Both the position numbers and the translations under genes were made by a program. The notes under the pieces were generated by a model that was not told the origin of the DNA, did no database searches, and saw nothing but the letters and a program-made list of their open reading frames with translations. Shown one piece after another: positions 49,283 to 58,504 of a stretch of 64,000 bases of DNA (the stretch's first letter is position 1; the number at the start of each line of letters is the position of its first letter). The stretch is taken from the NCBI RefSeq assembly GCF_037652055.1, contig NZ_JBBKAH010000009.1:124001-188000 (forward strand), read 5' to 3'. Source of the DNA: Pelagibius sp037652055 (GTDB lineage Bacteria > Pseudomonadota > Alphaproteobacteria > Kiloniellales > Kiloniellaceae).

Positions 49283-49540
49283 ATGAAACTCGTGAGAACC
49301 TTCGCCGCCCTCGTGGTCCTGCTGGCGCTTGCCGCCTGCTTCGCGCCGAGCAAGGCGGACCTCATCAAGAAGGCCAAGGGCGCGGACACCCGCGACCAGT
49401 TGGAGGCCGCCCTCGGCGAGCCGAGCGAGGTGTCGAAGCTCGGCCCGCTCGAGAAATGGACCTACCAAGCCTCCGACGGCAAGGTGGTCTATGTGCTGGC
49501 CGGCGACACCGTCACCCTGGAAGTGACCGAGAGCAACTGA
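49283..49540 (+). CDS. Small lipoprotein
   Basis: This 85-residue protein has a lipobox LALAAC (Cys19). The mature part (ADLIKKAKGADTRDQLEAALGEPSEVSKLG, EKWTYQASDGKVVYVLAGDTVTLEV) recalls the BamE/SmpA-type fold, where a helix pair with a G-x-P turn precedes three strands. The resemblance is weak, so I leave it unnamed. It ends five bases from the convergent EamA gene. Confidence 0.75.
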   Translation: MKLVRTFAALVVLLALAACFAPSKADLIKKAKGADTRDQLEAALGEPSEVSKLGPLEKWTYQASDGKVVYVLAGDTVTLEVTESN

Positions 49541-49545
49541 GGCCT

Positions 49546-50478
49546 TCAGAGCACGGTCTTCGTGGGGGCCGAGGGGCGCGCGCCGCGCACCCGCTCGCGC
49601 AGCGAGATGTAGACGCCGCTGCCGATGATCACGGCGATGCCGGCCCAGGTCCAGGAATCCGGAAAATCCCCGAAGAACACGAAGCCCAGCAGCGTGGTCA
49701 CGATGATCTCGCTGTAGGTGAAGGGCGCCAGCAGCGAAGCGGGGGCGAAGTCGAAGGACTTGATGAGCAGGAAATGGCCGCCCGCCGCGATCGCGCCCAG
49801 CATCACCATGCCGGCGAGATCGGTCGGGCTGGGGACGACCCAGACGACGGGGGCGACGAAGCTCATGATCAGGGCGCCGGCCGCCGCCGAATAGGTGAGG
49901 GTAACCAGGGGCGGCGCGGAGCCGGCCAGCCGCCGGGTGGTCAGCAGGTAGAGACCGAAGACGACGCCGGCACCCAGCGCAAGCAGGGCGGGCCATTGGA
50001 TGGCGCCGACGCCCGGGCGGATGATCAGGAGGGCGCCGAGGAATCCGACCAGCACGGCGAGCTTGCGGCGCGGGCCGACGCTCTCTCCCAGCACCCAGGG
50101 CGACAGGGCGGTAACGAGCAGCGGCGAGACGAAGATGAGCGCCAGGGCATCGGCCAGCGGCATCTCGGCGATGGCGGCGAAGAACAGGATGGTCGAGGCC
50201 AGCAGCAGGCCGCCGCGCACAAGTTGCAGCAGCGGCCGCGGCGGGATCATCCGGCGCGGCCCGTAGCGCAGCAGCACGACCGGGAAAATCAGGCAGAAAT
50301 GAAAGAAGTAACGCGCCCAGACCAGTTGCAGGACCGGCAGGTGGCCGCTCAACTGCTTGGCGATGGCGTCCATGAAGGGAACCACCGACATGGCGCCCAG
50401 CATCAGCAGAATGCCGACCAGCGGTCGGTCGCCGGGAATGCTGGACGCCGCGGGTGAAGGCGGCAGGGAAGCTGTCAT
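49546..50478 (-). CDS. EamA/DMT family transporter
   Basis: This 310-residue drug/metabolite transporter has ten hydrophobic helices in two EamA repeats. The first starts LVGILLMLGAMSVVPFMDAIAK and the second PLVTLTYSAAAGALIMSF; family marks include SPLLVTALSPWVLGESVG and PFTYSEIIVTTLLGFVFFGD. ATG 50478 is chosen at the start of similarity. The frame is open to 50610, but that part is unlike the family. The substrate is unknown. Confidence 0.88.
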   Translation of the reverse strand: MTASLPPSPAASSIPGDRPLVGILLMLGAMSVVPFMDAIAKQLSGHLPVLQLVWARYFFHFCLIFPVVLLRYGPRRMIPPRPLLQLVRGGLLLASTILFFAAIAEMPLADALALIFVSPLLVTALSPWVLGESVGPRRKLAVLVGFLGALLIIRPGVGAIQWPALLALGAGVVFGLYLLTTRRLAGSAPPLVTLTYSAAAGALIMSFVAPVVWVVPSPTDLAGMVMLGAIAAGGHFLLIKSFDFAPASLLAPFTYSEIIVTTLLGFVFFGDFPDSWTWAGIAVIIGSGVYISLRERVRGARPSAPTKTVL

Positions 50479-50689
50479 GGGAGCGGAACGCGAAAGCAAA
50501 GGGGCGGGCGGATTGCCAAGGTTAACAGGCTTATGGCACAAGTGCCCTGCAAACGCATCCGCTTCGCGCCCGCGTCGCCCCGGCAACGCGCGAGGGGCCC
50601 CGGGACGCAAATGGAGGCGCCGATTGGGGCGCCCGCCCGTGGGGCGCCGCCGGTCCGCAGTAGCAAACGCAGTCTGGGAGAGAAGGCGA

Positions 50690-51979
50690 GTGACATTTCA
50701 GCGTATGACCTCGGGCATCGGCAAGACCTTGGGCAGGGTCCTGCGGTCCGCCGCCGGTCCAGTATTCGCCGTCCTGCTGCTGCCGCTGGCGGCCTGCGCC
50801 CAGACCTCTGCGAGTCCGGCCCCGGCGGGCCCGGAGGCTGACTTCGACAGCTTCCTGGCAGGCCTGAAGCAGGACGCCGTCGGCCGCGGCATCCGTGCCG
50901 CGACGGTGGACCAGGCTTTTGCCGGCCTGCAGCCGCTGCCCGAGGTGATCGAGCGTGACCGCAGCCAGCGTGAGTTCACCCTGACCTTCACCCGCTACAT
51001 GCGCTCCACCGTGAACGACGCGCGCGTCGCCCAGGCGCGGCGCCTGCTCGACGAGCACCGCGTGCTGCTGGACAAGGTCGCCGCCGAATACGGCGTGCAG
51101 CCGCGCTTCCTCGTCTCCTTCTGGGGTCTGGAGAGCAACTTCGGCCAGCACACCGGTGGCTATTCGGTGATCGCGGCGCTGGCCACCCTTGCCCACGAGG
51201 GCCGCCGGCACGACTTCTTCCGCGCCCAGCTGCTCGACGCCCTGCAGATTCTCGACGAGGGCCATATCAGCGTCGGCGAGATGACCGGCTCCTGGGCCGG
51301 CGCCATGGGGCAGCTGCAGTTCATCCCCTCGACCTTCGTGAACTTCGCGGTCGACTACGACGGCGACGGCCACCGCGACATCTGGCACTCGCTGCCGGAC
51401 ATCTTCGCCTCGGCCGCCAACTACCTGTCGCAGGAAGGCTGGCGCGGCGACCGGACCTGGGGCCGTGAGGTGACGCTGCCGGCGGGCTTTGACTACGGTC
51501 TCGCCAATCTCTCGGTGCAGAAGCCGCTGGCGGAGTGGGCGGCCCTCGGCGTGCGCAGCCACGACGGCAGCCCGCTGCCGGCCGTCGACGGGCTCGAGGC
51601 TTCGCTGGTGCTGCCGGCGGGCCACGGCGGCCCGGGCTTCCTGGTCTACGAGAACTTCCGCACCATTTTGGTGTGGAACCGCTCCATTCTCTACGCGCTG
51701 TCAGTCGGCCACCTGGCCGACCGCATCGACGGCGCCCCGGCGCTGAGCCCGGCCTCGCTGCCTGACGAGGACCCCCTGAGCCTGAAGGCGATCGAGGAGA
51801 TGCAGGCGATGCTGAACCAGCTCGGTTACGAAGCCGGCACGCCCGACGGCCTGGTCGGCCCGATGACCCGCGAGGCGCTGCGCGCCTATCAGCAGTCCTT
51901 GGGGCTGCCGGCCGACGGCTACCCGACCCAGCAGATCATCCAGCGGCTGCGCGCGGCCACCGGCGGGGCGAGCCAATAG
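50690..51979 (+). CDS. Lytic murein transglycosylase, MltB family
   Basis: This 429-residue enzyme cleaves peptidoglycan glycan strands to 1,6-anhydro ends. GTG 50690 follows GAGAAGG; ATG 50705 is an alternative. A lipobox LPLAAC gives lipid-anchored Cys36. The SLT_2 catalytic domain follows with E148 in FWGLESNFG, GSWAGAMGQLQFIPSTF and DYDGDGHRDIW. The C-terminal 60 residues are a peptidoglycan-binding repeat (MLNQLGYEAGTPDGLVGPMTREALRAYQ). It is followed by rlpA and a D,D-carboxypeptidase in an envelope-maintenance cluster. Confidence 0.92.
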   Translation: MTFQRMTSGIGKTLGRVLRSAAGPVFAVLLLPLAACAQTSASPAPAGPEADFDSFLAGLKQDAVGRGIRAATVDQAFAGLQPLPEVIERDRSQREFTLTFTRYMRSTVNDARVAQARRLLDEHRVLLDKVAAEYGVQPRFLVSFWGLESNFGQHTGGYSVIAALATLAHEGRRHDFFRAQLLDALQILDEGHISVGEMTGSWAGAMGQLQFIPSTFVNFAVDYDGDGHRDIWHSLPDIFASAANYLSQEGWRGDRTWGREVTLPAGFDYGLANLSVQKPLAEWAALGVRSHDGSPLPAVDGLEASLVLPAGHGGPGFLVYENFRTILVWNRSILYALSVGHLADRIDGAPALSPASLPDEDPLSLKAIEEMQAMLNQLGYEAGTPDGLVGPMTREALRAYQQSLGLPADGYPTQQIIQRLRAATGGASQ

Positions 51980-52056
51980 GGCCCGTGCGGGTTGTCTCGC
52001 CGGGGCAAGACTCATAGGATACAAGATCGGGTAGGGGTACGGATGCGGAGCACAAA

Positions 52057-53049
52057 ATGAAGGCGACTGGCCTGAGACGTGGCGCGCTCTTGCTCGCCCT
52101 GCTCGGTACGCTGCTGGGCTGCGCCGAGACTCAGCTGGCGGTTCACAACGTCAAGCGCCTGGACGAGCCCGCCGCGACCGCCACCACGGTGCCGCAGACG
52201 GGGACCTACAAGGTCGGCAAGCCCTATCAGATCGCCAACGTCTGGTACTATCCGCGCGAGGATTTCGGGTACGACGAGACCGGCATCGCGTCGTGGTACG
52301 GCCCCGGTTTTCACGGCAAGTACACGGCGAACGGCGAACTGTACGACCAGAACGCCATGACCGCCGCACACCGCACGCTGCCGCTGCCCTCGCTGGTGCA
52401 GGTCACCAACCTGGAGAACGGCCGATCGGTGCGGGTGCGCGTGAACGATCGCGGCCCCTTCGCCCACGGCCGCATCATCGACATGTCGAAGCGGTCGGCG
52501 GAGCTGTTGGGCTTCACCAACCAGGGCACCGCCAAGGTGCGGGTGCAGATTCTCGAGACCGAGAGCCGCCAATTGGCCATGCTGGCGAGCGGCGGCACGG
52601 CCGGCGGGGCGCCGCCACCGCCGGCGGTGCCGGTGGAAAACGTCGCGGTGCAGGAACTGCCGCCGGTCGGCGGGGGCGCCGCGCAACCGGCGCCGCTGCG
52701 CACCGCATCCGCCGAGCCGGCGCAGACCGGCGCAGCGCTGTCGGACGCCGGGCCGCAACGCCTGCGTACGGCGACGCTGCCGGACCAGGAACCGGTGGTC
52801 ACCCAGGTGCCGGTGCGGCGCACGGAGATCTATGTCCAGGCCGGCGCCTTCACCCAAGTCGGCAACGCGGTGCGCCTGCGCGCCCGGCTGTCCTCCCTGG
52901 GCGACGTGCAGATCGCCAAGGCGTTGGTCGGCGAGGACGCTTTCTATCGGGTCCGGCTCGGTCCCGTAGCGAGCGTCGAACAGGCCGACCGGATGCTCGA
53001 GCTGCTGTTGGAGAACGGATTTAAAGATGCGCAGGTGGTGGTCGATTGA
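52057..53049 (+). CDS. rlpA: RlpA-type septal ring lytic transglycosylase with SPOR domain
   Basis: This 330-residue lipoprotein has a lipobox LLGC (Cys22). The double-psi beta-barrel (about 80-175) has GIASWYGPGFHGKYTANGE, MTAAHRTLPLPSLVQVTNL and the catalytic-region VNDRGPFAHGRIIDMSKRSAELLGF. A Pro/Ala/Gly-rich linker leads to a C-terminal SPOR domain (about 255-330, YVQAGAFTQVGNAVRLRARLS) that binds denuded septal glycans. It stands between mltB and dacA, as in many alphaproteobacteria. Confidence 0.95.
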   Translation: MKATGLRRGALLLALLGTLLGCAETQLAVHNVKRLDEPAATATTVPQTGTYKVGKPYQIANVWYYPREDFGYDETGIASWYGPGFHGKYTANGELYDQNAMTAAHRTLPLPSLVQVTNLENGRSVRVRVNDRGPFAHGRIIDMSKRSAELLGFTNQGTAKVRVQILETESRQLAMLASGGTAGGAPPPPAVPVENVAVQELPPVGGGAAQPAPLRTASAEPAQTGAALSDAGPQRLRTATLPDQEPVVTQVPVRRTEIYVQAGAFTQVGNAVRLRARLSSLGDVQIAKALVGEDAFYRVRLGPVASVEQADRMLELLLENGFKDAQVVVD

Positions 53050-53154
53050 ACGGCCTTGCCCAATCATGATGCCGACACATTTGCGGCTGAAACTCTCTCA
53101 TGGCCGGTGCCCAGCGCCCGTGCCGCCGCAAGGCATAGCGGAGTCTTCCTATCC

Positions 53155-54309
53155 ATGAAACGCTACACACGCTTCCTCTTCGCCCTCGGTCTCGCCGCCG
53201 GTCTCTCCGGTGCCGTCCTGCCCGGTGCTGCCCGGGCCGCCGCGACCATCGATACCCAGGCCTCGCAGGCCTTCCTGGTCGACTTCGACACCGGCGCCGT
53301 GCTGCTCGACAAGAACGCCGACGAGCTGATGCCGCCGTCTTCGATGAGCAAGCTGATGACCGCCTACATGGTGTTCGACCGCATCGACGACGGCCGCCTC
53401 AGCCTCGACGACAAGCTGACGGTCAGCGAGAAGGCCTGGCGCAAGGGCGGCTCCAAGATGTTCGTCGAGGTCGGCAACCAGGTGCGCGTCGAGGACCTGC
53501 TGCGCGGCGTCATCGTGCAATCCGGCAACGATGCCTGCATCGTGCTGGCCGAAGGCCTTGCCGGCAGCGAGGAGGCCTTCGCCGATCTGATGACCGAGAA
53601 GGCGCGCGAGCTGGGCATGGCCAAGAGCACCTTCCGTAACTCGACCGGCTGGCCCGATCCCAACCACCTGATGACGGCCCGCGAGCTCGCCATTCTTGCC
53701 AAGCGCATCATCCTCGATCATCCCACGCACTATCACTACTACGCGGAGAAGGAGTTCACCTGGAACGACATCCGCCAGGGCAACCGCAATCCGCTGCTCT
53801 ATCGCAACATCGGTGCCGACGGCCTGAAGACCGGTCATACCGAGGACGCCGGTTACGGGCTGACCGCTTCGGCGGTGCAGAACGGGCGTCGTCTCATCCT
53901 GGTGGTCAACGGCCTGCCCTCCATGCAGGCGCGGGCTGACGAGTCCGACCGGCTGCTTTCCTGGGGCTTCCGCGAGTTCGACAACTATGCCCTGTTCAAG
54001 GCCGGCGATACCGTCGACGAGGCGCCGGTGTGGCTGGGCGCCGAGGAGACCGTCCCGCTGGTGATTCCCTCGGACCTCAAGGTGACCCTGCCGCGCAGCG
54101 ATCGCAACGGCATGCAGGTGGCGGTGGTCTACGACTCGCCGATCCCGGCGCCAGTGCCGGCGGGCCAGCAGATCGCCAAGCTGCGCGTCACCTGGCCGGA
54201 CGGCGTGCCGGTGGAGGTGCCGCTGCAGGCCGGCACGGACGTCGAGCAGCTCGGCCCCTTCGGCCGCATCGCCGCCAGCGTGAAGTTTCTCCTGCTCGGC
54301 GCCCCCTGA
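53155..54309 (+). CDS. dacA: D-alanyl-D-alanine carboxypeptidase (PBP5 family)
   Basis: This 384-residue S11 enzyme has a signal peptide (1-29), S63-M-S-K66, SGN at 123-125 and KTG at 225-227. The PBP5-type beta-rich C-terminal domain (VPLVIPSDLKVTLPRSDRNGMQ) and a terminal amphipathic anchor (GRIAASVKFLLLGAP) follow. ATG 53155 has GGAG upstream. It leads into tmk, whose start lies ten bases after the stop; the stop lies in a 9-bp duplication. It differs from the SPOR-tailed paralogue at 2728. Confidence 0.95.
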   Translation: MKRYTRFLFALGLAAGLSGAVLPGAARAAATIDTQASQAFLVDFDTGAVLLDKNADELMPPSSMSKLMTAYMVFDRIDDGRLSLDDKLTVSEKAWRKGGSKMFVEVGNQVRVEDLLRGVIVQSGNDACIVLAEGLAGSEEAFADLMTEKARELGMAKSTFRNSTGWPDPNHLMTARELAILAKRIILDHPTHYHYYAEKEFTWNDIRQGNRNPLLYRNIGADGLKTGHTEDAGYGLTASAVQNGRRLILVVNGLPSMQARADESDRLLSWGFREFDNYALFKAGDTVDEAPVWLGAEETVPLVIPSDLKVTLPRSDRNGMQVAVVYDSPIPAPVPAGQQIAKLRVTWPDGVPVEVPLQAGTDVEQLGPFGRIAASVKFLLLGAP

Positions 54310-54318
54310 GCCCCCTGC
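54301..54318 (+). repeat. 9-bp tandem duplication across a stop codon
   Basis: GCCCCCTGA (54301-54309) is followed by GCCCCCTGC (54310-54318). The frame is kept (Ala-Pro-stop, Ala-Pro-Cys), but here the second copy has lost the stop. Confidence 0.7.
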
Positions 54319-54319
54319 C

Positions 54320-54970
54320 GTGAACGCAAGAGGGCGCTTCATCACGCTGGAAGGCGGCGAGGGGGCAGGCAAGTCGACCCAGCAGCGCGGCCTGGCCGCA
54401 TGGCTGCGTGCCGGCGGCCTGGAAGTCGTCGAAACCCGCGAGCCGGGCGGCAGTGCCGGCGCCGAGGAGATTCGCAAGCTGCTGGTGACCGGCGAAGCGG
54501 CGCGCTGGGACCCGATGACCGAGGCGCTGCTGATTTTCGCCGCGCGCCGCGATCACCTGCGCCAGACCATAGAGCCGGCGCTCGCCCGGGGCGCCTGGGT
54601 GGTCTGCGACCGCTTCGTCGATTCCACCATGGCCTACCAGGGCTACGCCCAGGGCCTCGGCCGTGAGGCGGTGGAGACCCTTTACAGGCTGGCGGTCGGC
54701 GACTGGATGCCCGATCTGACGCTGGTGCTCGACCTCCCGGTCGAGGAGGGCCTGAAGCGCGCCAAGCACCGCAACGGCGGCACCGCGGTGGCCGAAGACC
54801 GCTACGAGCAGATGGACATCGCCTTCCACCAGCGCCTGCGCGCGGGCTTTCACGACATCGTCGCGCGCGAGCCGGCGCGCTGCGTGCTGATCGATGCCGC
54901 GGGCGACGCCGATGCGGTGGCGGCGCGTGTCGCCGCGGCGGTGAGCGAGCGGCTGGGCGTGCCGGCATGA
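54320..54970 (+). CDS. tmk: Thymidylate kinase
   Basis: This 216-residue kinase phosphorylates dTMP to dTDP. It has the P-loop GGEGAGKST (12-20), the TREPGGS motif, the DR-x-x-D-S/T motif CDRFVDSTMAYQG, and a lid with basic residues near RAKHRNGG. GTG 54320 is the start, just after dacA. The stop overlaps the holB start by four bases, the usual tmk-holB coupling. Confidence 0.95.
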   Translation: MNARGRFITLEGGEGAGKSTQQRGLAAWLRAGGLEVVETREPGGSAGAEEIRKLLVTGEAARWDPMTEALLIFAARRDHLRQTIEPALARGAWVVCDRFVDSTMAYQGYAQGLGREAVETLYRLAVGDWMPDLTLVLDLPVEEGLKRAKHRNGGTAVAEDRYEQMDIAFHQRLRAGFHDIVAREPARCVLIDAAGDADAVAARVAAAVSERLGVPA

Positions 54971-56061
54971 AGAAGGACGAGACCACGGAAGAGACCGCAT
55001 GGCCGCACCCGCGCCGGACGTCCGAGCTGCGCGGACAGTCGGCGGCGGAGGGCGTGCTGCTGCGCGCGCATGCCTCCGGGCGGCTGCCGCACGCCTGGCT
55101 GCTGTCGGGCCCGCGCGGCGTTGGCAAGGCGACGCTCGCGTTCCGCTTTGCGCGCTTTCTGCTGGCACCCGACTGCCAGGGCGGAGGCCTGTTCGGTGGC
55201 GCTCCGGACAGCCTCGACGTGCCCGCTGAACATCCCGTGTTCCGCCGCGTCGCCGCCGCCGGCCATGCCGACCTGATGACCCTGGAGCGCGGCGAGGACG
55301 ACAAGGGCAAGCCGCGCAGCGTCATCCCGGTGGAAGATGTGCGCCGCCTCCTTTCATTCGCCCGCATGACCGCCGGCGAGGGCGGCTGGCGGGTCGCCAT
55401 CGTCGACGCGGTCGACGAAATGAACCGCAACGCCTCGAATGCGCTGCTGAAGATCCTGGAGGAGCCGCCGCCGCAGTGTGTCCTGCTGCTGGTGAGCCAT
55501 GCGCCCGGCAGCCTCCTGCCGACCATCCGCTCGCGCTGCTGCCAGCTGCCCCTGGCGCCGCTGGACGAGGCGGTCGTGGCCGACCTGCTGGCGCGGCACC
55601 ACCCGGACCTCGCGGCCGAGGAGGTCGCCGCCCTGGCGCGCCTGGCCGACGGCAGCATCGGGCGGGCCCTGGCGCTCGCCGCCCACGGCGGTCTCGATCT
55701 CTACCGGGAGCTCATCGGGCTTCTGGGCACCCTGCCGCGGCTGGACGTCCAGCGCCTCCACAAGCTGGCGGAAAAGTGGGGCCAGGGGAAGGATCCCCAG
55801 GCCTTTCAGACCGGCATGGAGCTGCTGATCTGGTGGCTCGGACGCTTCATCCGGGCCGGTTCCACCGGCCGTCCGGCGCCCGAGGTGGTGGACGGGGAAG
55901 CGGCCCTGGCCCGCCGCCTGCTGGAGGGCCGCCCCCTTGCGCAATGGCTTGGCCTGTGGGAGAAGATCAGCCGTCTTTTCGCCCGGACGGAGGCGGCCAA
56001 TCTCGACCGGAAGCAGGCAGTCCTGAGCGCCTTTCTGGACCTGGAGAACGCGGCGCCCTAG
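54967..56061 (+). CDS. holB: DNA polymerase III subunit delta'
   Basis: This 364-residue clamp-loader subunit has an AAA+ P-loop GPRGVGKAT (48-56), the sensor region VDAVDEMNRNASNALLKILEEPP and the SRC-type arginine finger IRSRCCQLPL. It has no zinc-binding Cys set. The C-terminal helical collar follows from about residue 210. It is placed between tmk and metG. Confidence 0.93.
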   Translation: MKKDETTEETAWPHPRRTSELRGQSAAEGVLLRAHASGRLPHAWLLSGPRGVGKATLAFRFARFLLAPDCQGGGLFGGAPDSLDVPAEHPVFRRVAAAGHADLMTLERGEDDKGKPRSVIPVEDVRRLLSFARMTAGEGGWRVAIVDAVDEMNRNASNALLKILEEPPPQCVLLLVSHAPGSLLPTIRSRCCQLPLAPLDEAVVADLLARHHPDLAAEEVAALARLADGSIGRALALAAHGGLDLYRELIGLLGTLPRLDVQRLHKLAEKWGQGKDPQAFQTGMELLIWWLGRFIRAGSTGRPAPEVVDGEAALARRLLEGRPLAQWLGLWEKISRLFARTEAANLDRKQAVLSAFLDLENAAP

Positions 56062-56121
56062 AGCCGGGCCTTTGCTGTCGTGCGCGCCCTGCGCGGGAGC
56101 CGAGCCCTTTGGAGATCCGCG

Positions 56122-57675
56122 ATGACGGCAGGCAAGCCGGCATATTACATCACGACCCCGATCTACTACGTGAACGACGACCCGCACATCGGGCACGCGT
56201 ACACGACGCTGGCCTGCGACGTGCTGGCGCGTTTCAAGCGCCTGGACGGCTTCAACGTGCGCTTCCTGACCGGCACCGACGAGCACGGCCAGAAGGTGGA
56301 AAAGTCGGCGGCGAAGGCGGGGGTCGATCCGCAGAGCTTCACCGACCGTGTGTCGCAGAACTTCCGCGATCTCTCCGCGCTGCTGAACTTCTCCAACGAC
56401 GATTTCATCCGCACCACCGAGGAACGTCACAAGGTTGCCTGCCAGGCGCTGTGGAAGCAGCTGGTCGCCGCCGGCGACATCTACCTCGGCAGCTATGCCG
56501 GCTGGTACGCGGTGCGCGACGAGGCCTACTACGCCGAGAGCGAGCTGACCGACGGACCGAACAACACCAAGATCGCGCCTTCGGGCGCCGAGTGCGAATG
56601 GGTCGAGGAGGAGTCCTACTTCTTCAAGCTCTCCGCTTGGGGCGAGCGGCTGCTGAAGCTTTATGACGAGAACCCGGACTTCATCCTGCCGGCGAGCCGG
56701 CGCAACGAGGTCATCAGCTTCGTCAAAGGCGGCCTCAAGGATCTCTCGATCAGCCGCACCACTTTCTCCTGGGGCATTCCGGTGCCGGATGCGCCGGCCC
56801 ACATCATGTACGTCTGGCTCGATGCACTGACCAACTACATCACCGCGGTGGGCTATCCCGACGAGCAGTCCGAGAGCTTCAAGACTTTTTGGCCGGCCGA
56901 CGTGCACATGGTCGGCAAGGACATCCTGCGCTTCCACGCGGTCTACTGGCCGGCCTTCCTGATGGCCGCCGGCATCGAGCCGCCCAAGCGCGTCTTCGCC
57001 CACGGCTGGTGGACCAACGAGGGCCAGAAGATCTCCAAGTCGCTCGGCAACGTCATCGTGCCCAAGGAACTGGTGGCCACCTACGGCCTCGACCAGGTGC
57101 GCTATTTCCTGCTGCGCGAGGTGCCCTTCGGCAACGACGGCGACTTCTCGCGCAAGGCCATGGTCGGGCGGATGAACTACGACCTCGCCAACCAGTTCGG
57201 CAACCTGGCACAGCGCGTGCTCTCGATGATCGCCAAGAACTGCGAGGCGCAGGTGCCGCAGCCGGGCGCCTTGGAGGCGGCCGACGAGGAACTCCTGAAT
57301 GCCGCAGCGGCGTTGCTGGGCGACCTGCGCGGCGAGATGGACCGCCAGCAGTTCCACATCGCGCTGACCAAGACCTGGGAAGTGGTGTCGGCGGCCAACC
57401 GCTACATCGACCACGCGGCGCCCTGGACCCTGAAGAAGACCGACCCGGCGCGCATGGCGACGGTGCTCTACGTGCTGGCCGAGACGGTCCGCCGTCTGGC
57501 GATCCTCTGCCAGCCGGTGATGCCCGACGCCATGGCCAGGATGCTCGACCAGTTGGCGGTCGACGCCGGCGCGCGCGACTTCTCCACGCTCGACAGCCGC
57601 CTGGTCCCCGGCGCCGCGCTGCCGGCGCCGCAGCCGATCTTCCCGCGCTACGTCGAGGAGGAGGCGCCGGCGTGA
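56122..57675 (+). CDS. metG: Methionine--tRNA ligase
   Basis: This 517-residue class I synthetase has the HIGH motif PHIGH at 21-25 and KISKS at 303-307, and lacks the Cys4 zinc knuckle and the C-terminal tRNA-binding domain. This is the short form common in alphaproteobacteria. ATG 56122 follows GGAG. It overlaps tatD by four bases (GTGA). Confidence 0.96.
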   Translation: MTAGKPAYYITTPIYYVNDDPHIGHAYTTLACDVLARFKRLDGFNVRFLTGTDEHGQKVEKSAAKAGVDPQSFTDRVSQNFRDLSALLNFSNDDFIRTTEERHKVACQALWKQLVAAGDIYLGSYAGWYAVRDEAYYAESELTDGPNNTKIAPSGAECEWVEEESYFFKLSAWGERLLKLYDENPDFILPASRRNEVISFVKGGLKDLSISRTTFSWGIPVPDAPAHIMYVWLDALTNYITAVGYPDEQSESFKTFWPADVHMVGKDILRFHAVYWPAFLMAAGIEPPKRVFAHGWWTNEGQKISKSLGNVIVPKELVATYGLDQVRYFLLREVPFGNDGDFSRKAMVGRMNYDLANQFGNLAQRVLSMIAKNCEAQVPQPGALEAADEELLNAAAALLGDLRGEMDRQQFHIALTKTWEVVSAANRYIDHAAPWTLKKTDPARMATVLYVLAETVRRLAILCQPVMPDAMARMLDQLAVDAGARDFSTLDSRLVPGAALPAPQPIFPRYVEEEAPA

Positions 57676-58484
57676 CCGCTGCAGCGCAAGCGGTGGCCGC
57701 GCGGCCCCTGGTCGACTCGCATTGCCACCTCGACTACCTGGAGCGCGACGGCGACATCGCGCCGGTGGTGGCGCGTGCCCTCGACGCCGGCGTTGGGACC
57801 CTGGTGACCATCTGCACCAAGCTCAGCGAGTTCGACCGCATCGAAGCCATTGCCCAACGCTTCCCGCGCGTCTACTGCTCGGTCGGCGTCCATCCGCACG
57901 AGGCCGACAAGGAATGCCAGGAGACGCCGGACCGACTCCTGGAACTGGCGGCGCACGACAAAGTCGTGGGCATCGGGGAGACCGGCCTCGACTACTACTA
58001 CGAACATGCACCGCGGGACGCGCAGCAGGTGAGCTTCCGCTCCCACATCGCCGCGGCGCGCGAGACCGGGCTGCCGCTCATCGTGCATGCGCGCGACGCC
58101 GACGACGACACGGTTGCCGTGCTGAAGGAAGAATATGCCAAGGGGCCTTTCCCGGGCGTCATCCACTGCTTCACCGCAGGCCCTGAGCTGGCGAAAGCGG
58201 CGCTGGGCATCGGCTTCTACATCTCGCTGGCCGGCATCGTTACCTTCAAGTCGGCCGAGGCGCTGCGCGAGACGGTGTGCAACGTGCCGCTCGACCGCCT
58301 TCTGGTCGAGACCGATTCTCCCTACCTCGCGCCGGTGCCCAAGCGCGGCAAAACCAACGAGCCGGCCAACGTCGTTTACACGGCCGATGCCATGGCAAAG
58401 CTCTGCGGCGTCGAGATGGCCGAGTTCGCCGACATGACGACCGACAACTTCTTCCGCCTCTTCACCCGCGCCGCGCGGCCGTGA
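57672..58484 (+). CDS. tatD: TatD family metal-dependent deoxyribonuclease
   Basis: This 270-residue TIM-barrel hydrolase has the metal motif DSHCHLDYL, catalytic-site GIGETGLDYYYEHA, LIVHARDADDDT, VIHCFTAG and VETDSPYLAP. It starts with GTG 57672 inside the metG stop. TatD enzymes act as 3'-5' DNA exonucleases in repair and DNA turnover. Confidence 0.94.
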   Translation: MTAAAQAVAARPLVDSHCHLDYLERDGDIAPVVARALDAGVGTLVTICTKLSEFDRIEAIAQRFPRVYCSVGVHPHEADKECQETPDRLLELAAHDKVVGIGETGLDYYYEHAPRDAQQVSFRSHIAAARETGLPLIVHARDADDDTVAVLKEEYAKGPFPGVIHCFTAGPELAKAALGIGFYISLAGIVTFKSAEALRETVCNVPLDRLLVETDSPYLAPVPKRGKTNEPANVVYTADAMAKLCGVEMAEFADMTTDNFFRLFTRAARP

Positions 58485-58504
58485 GCGGCGGGCAGGGCGG
58501 AACG

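Noticed and set aside
55354..57414. Open frame of 686 codons on the minus strand
   Set aside because: Antisense to holB and metG, which are certain.
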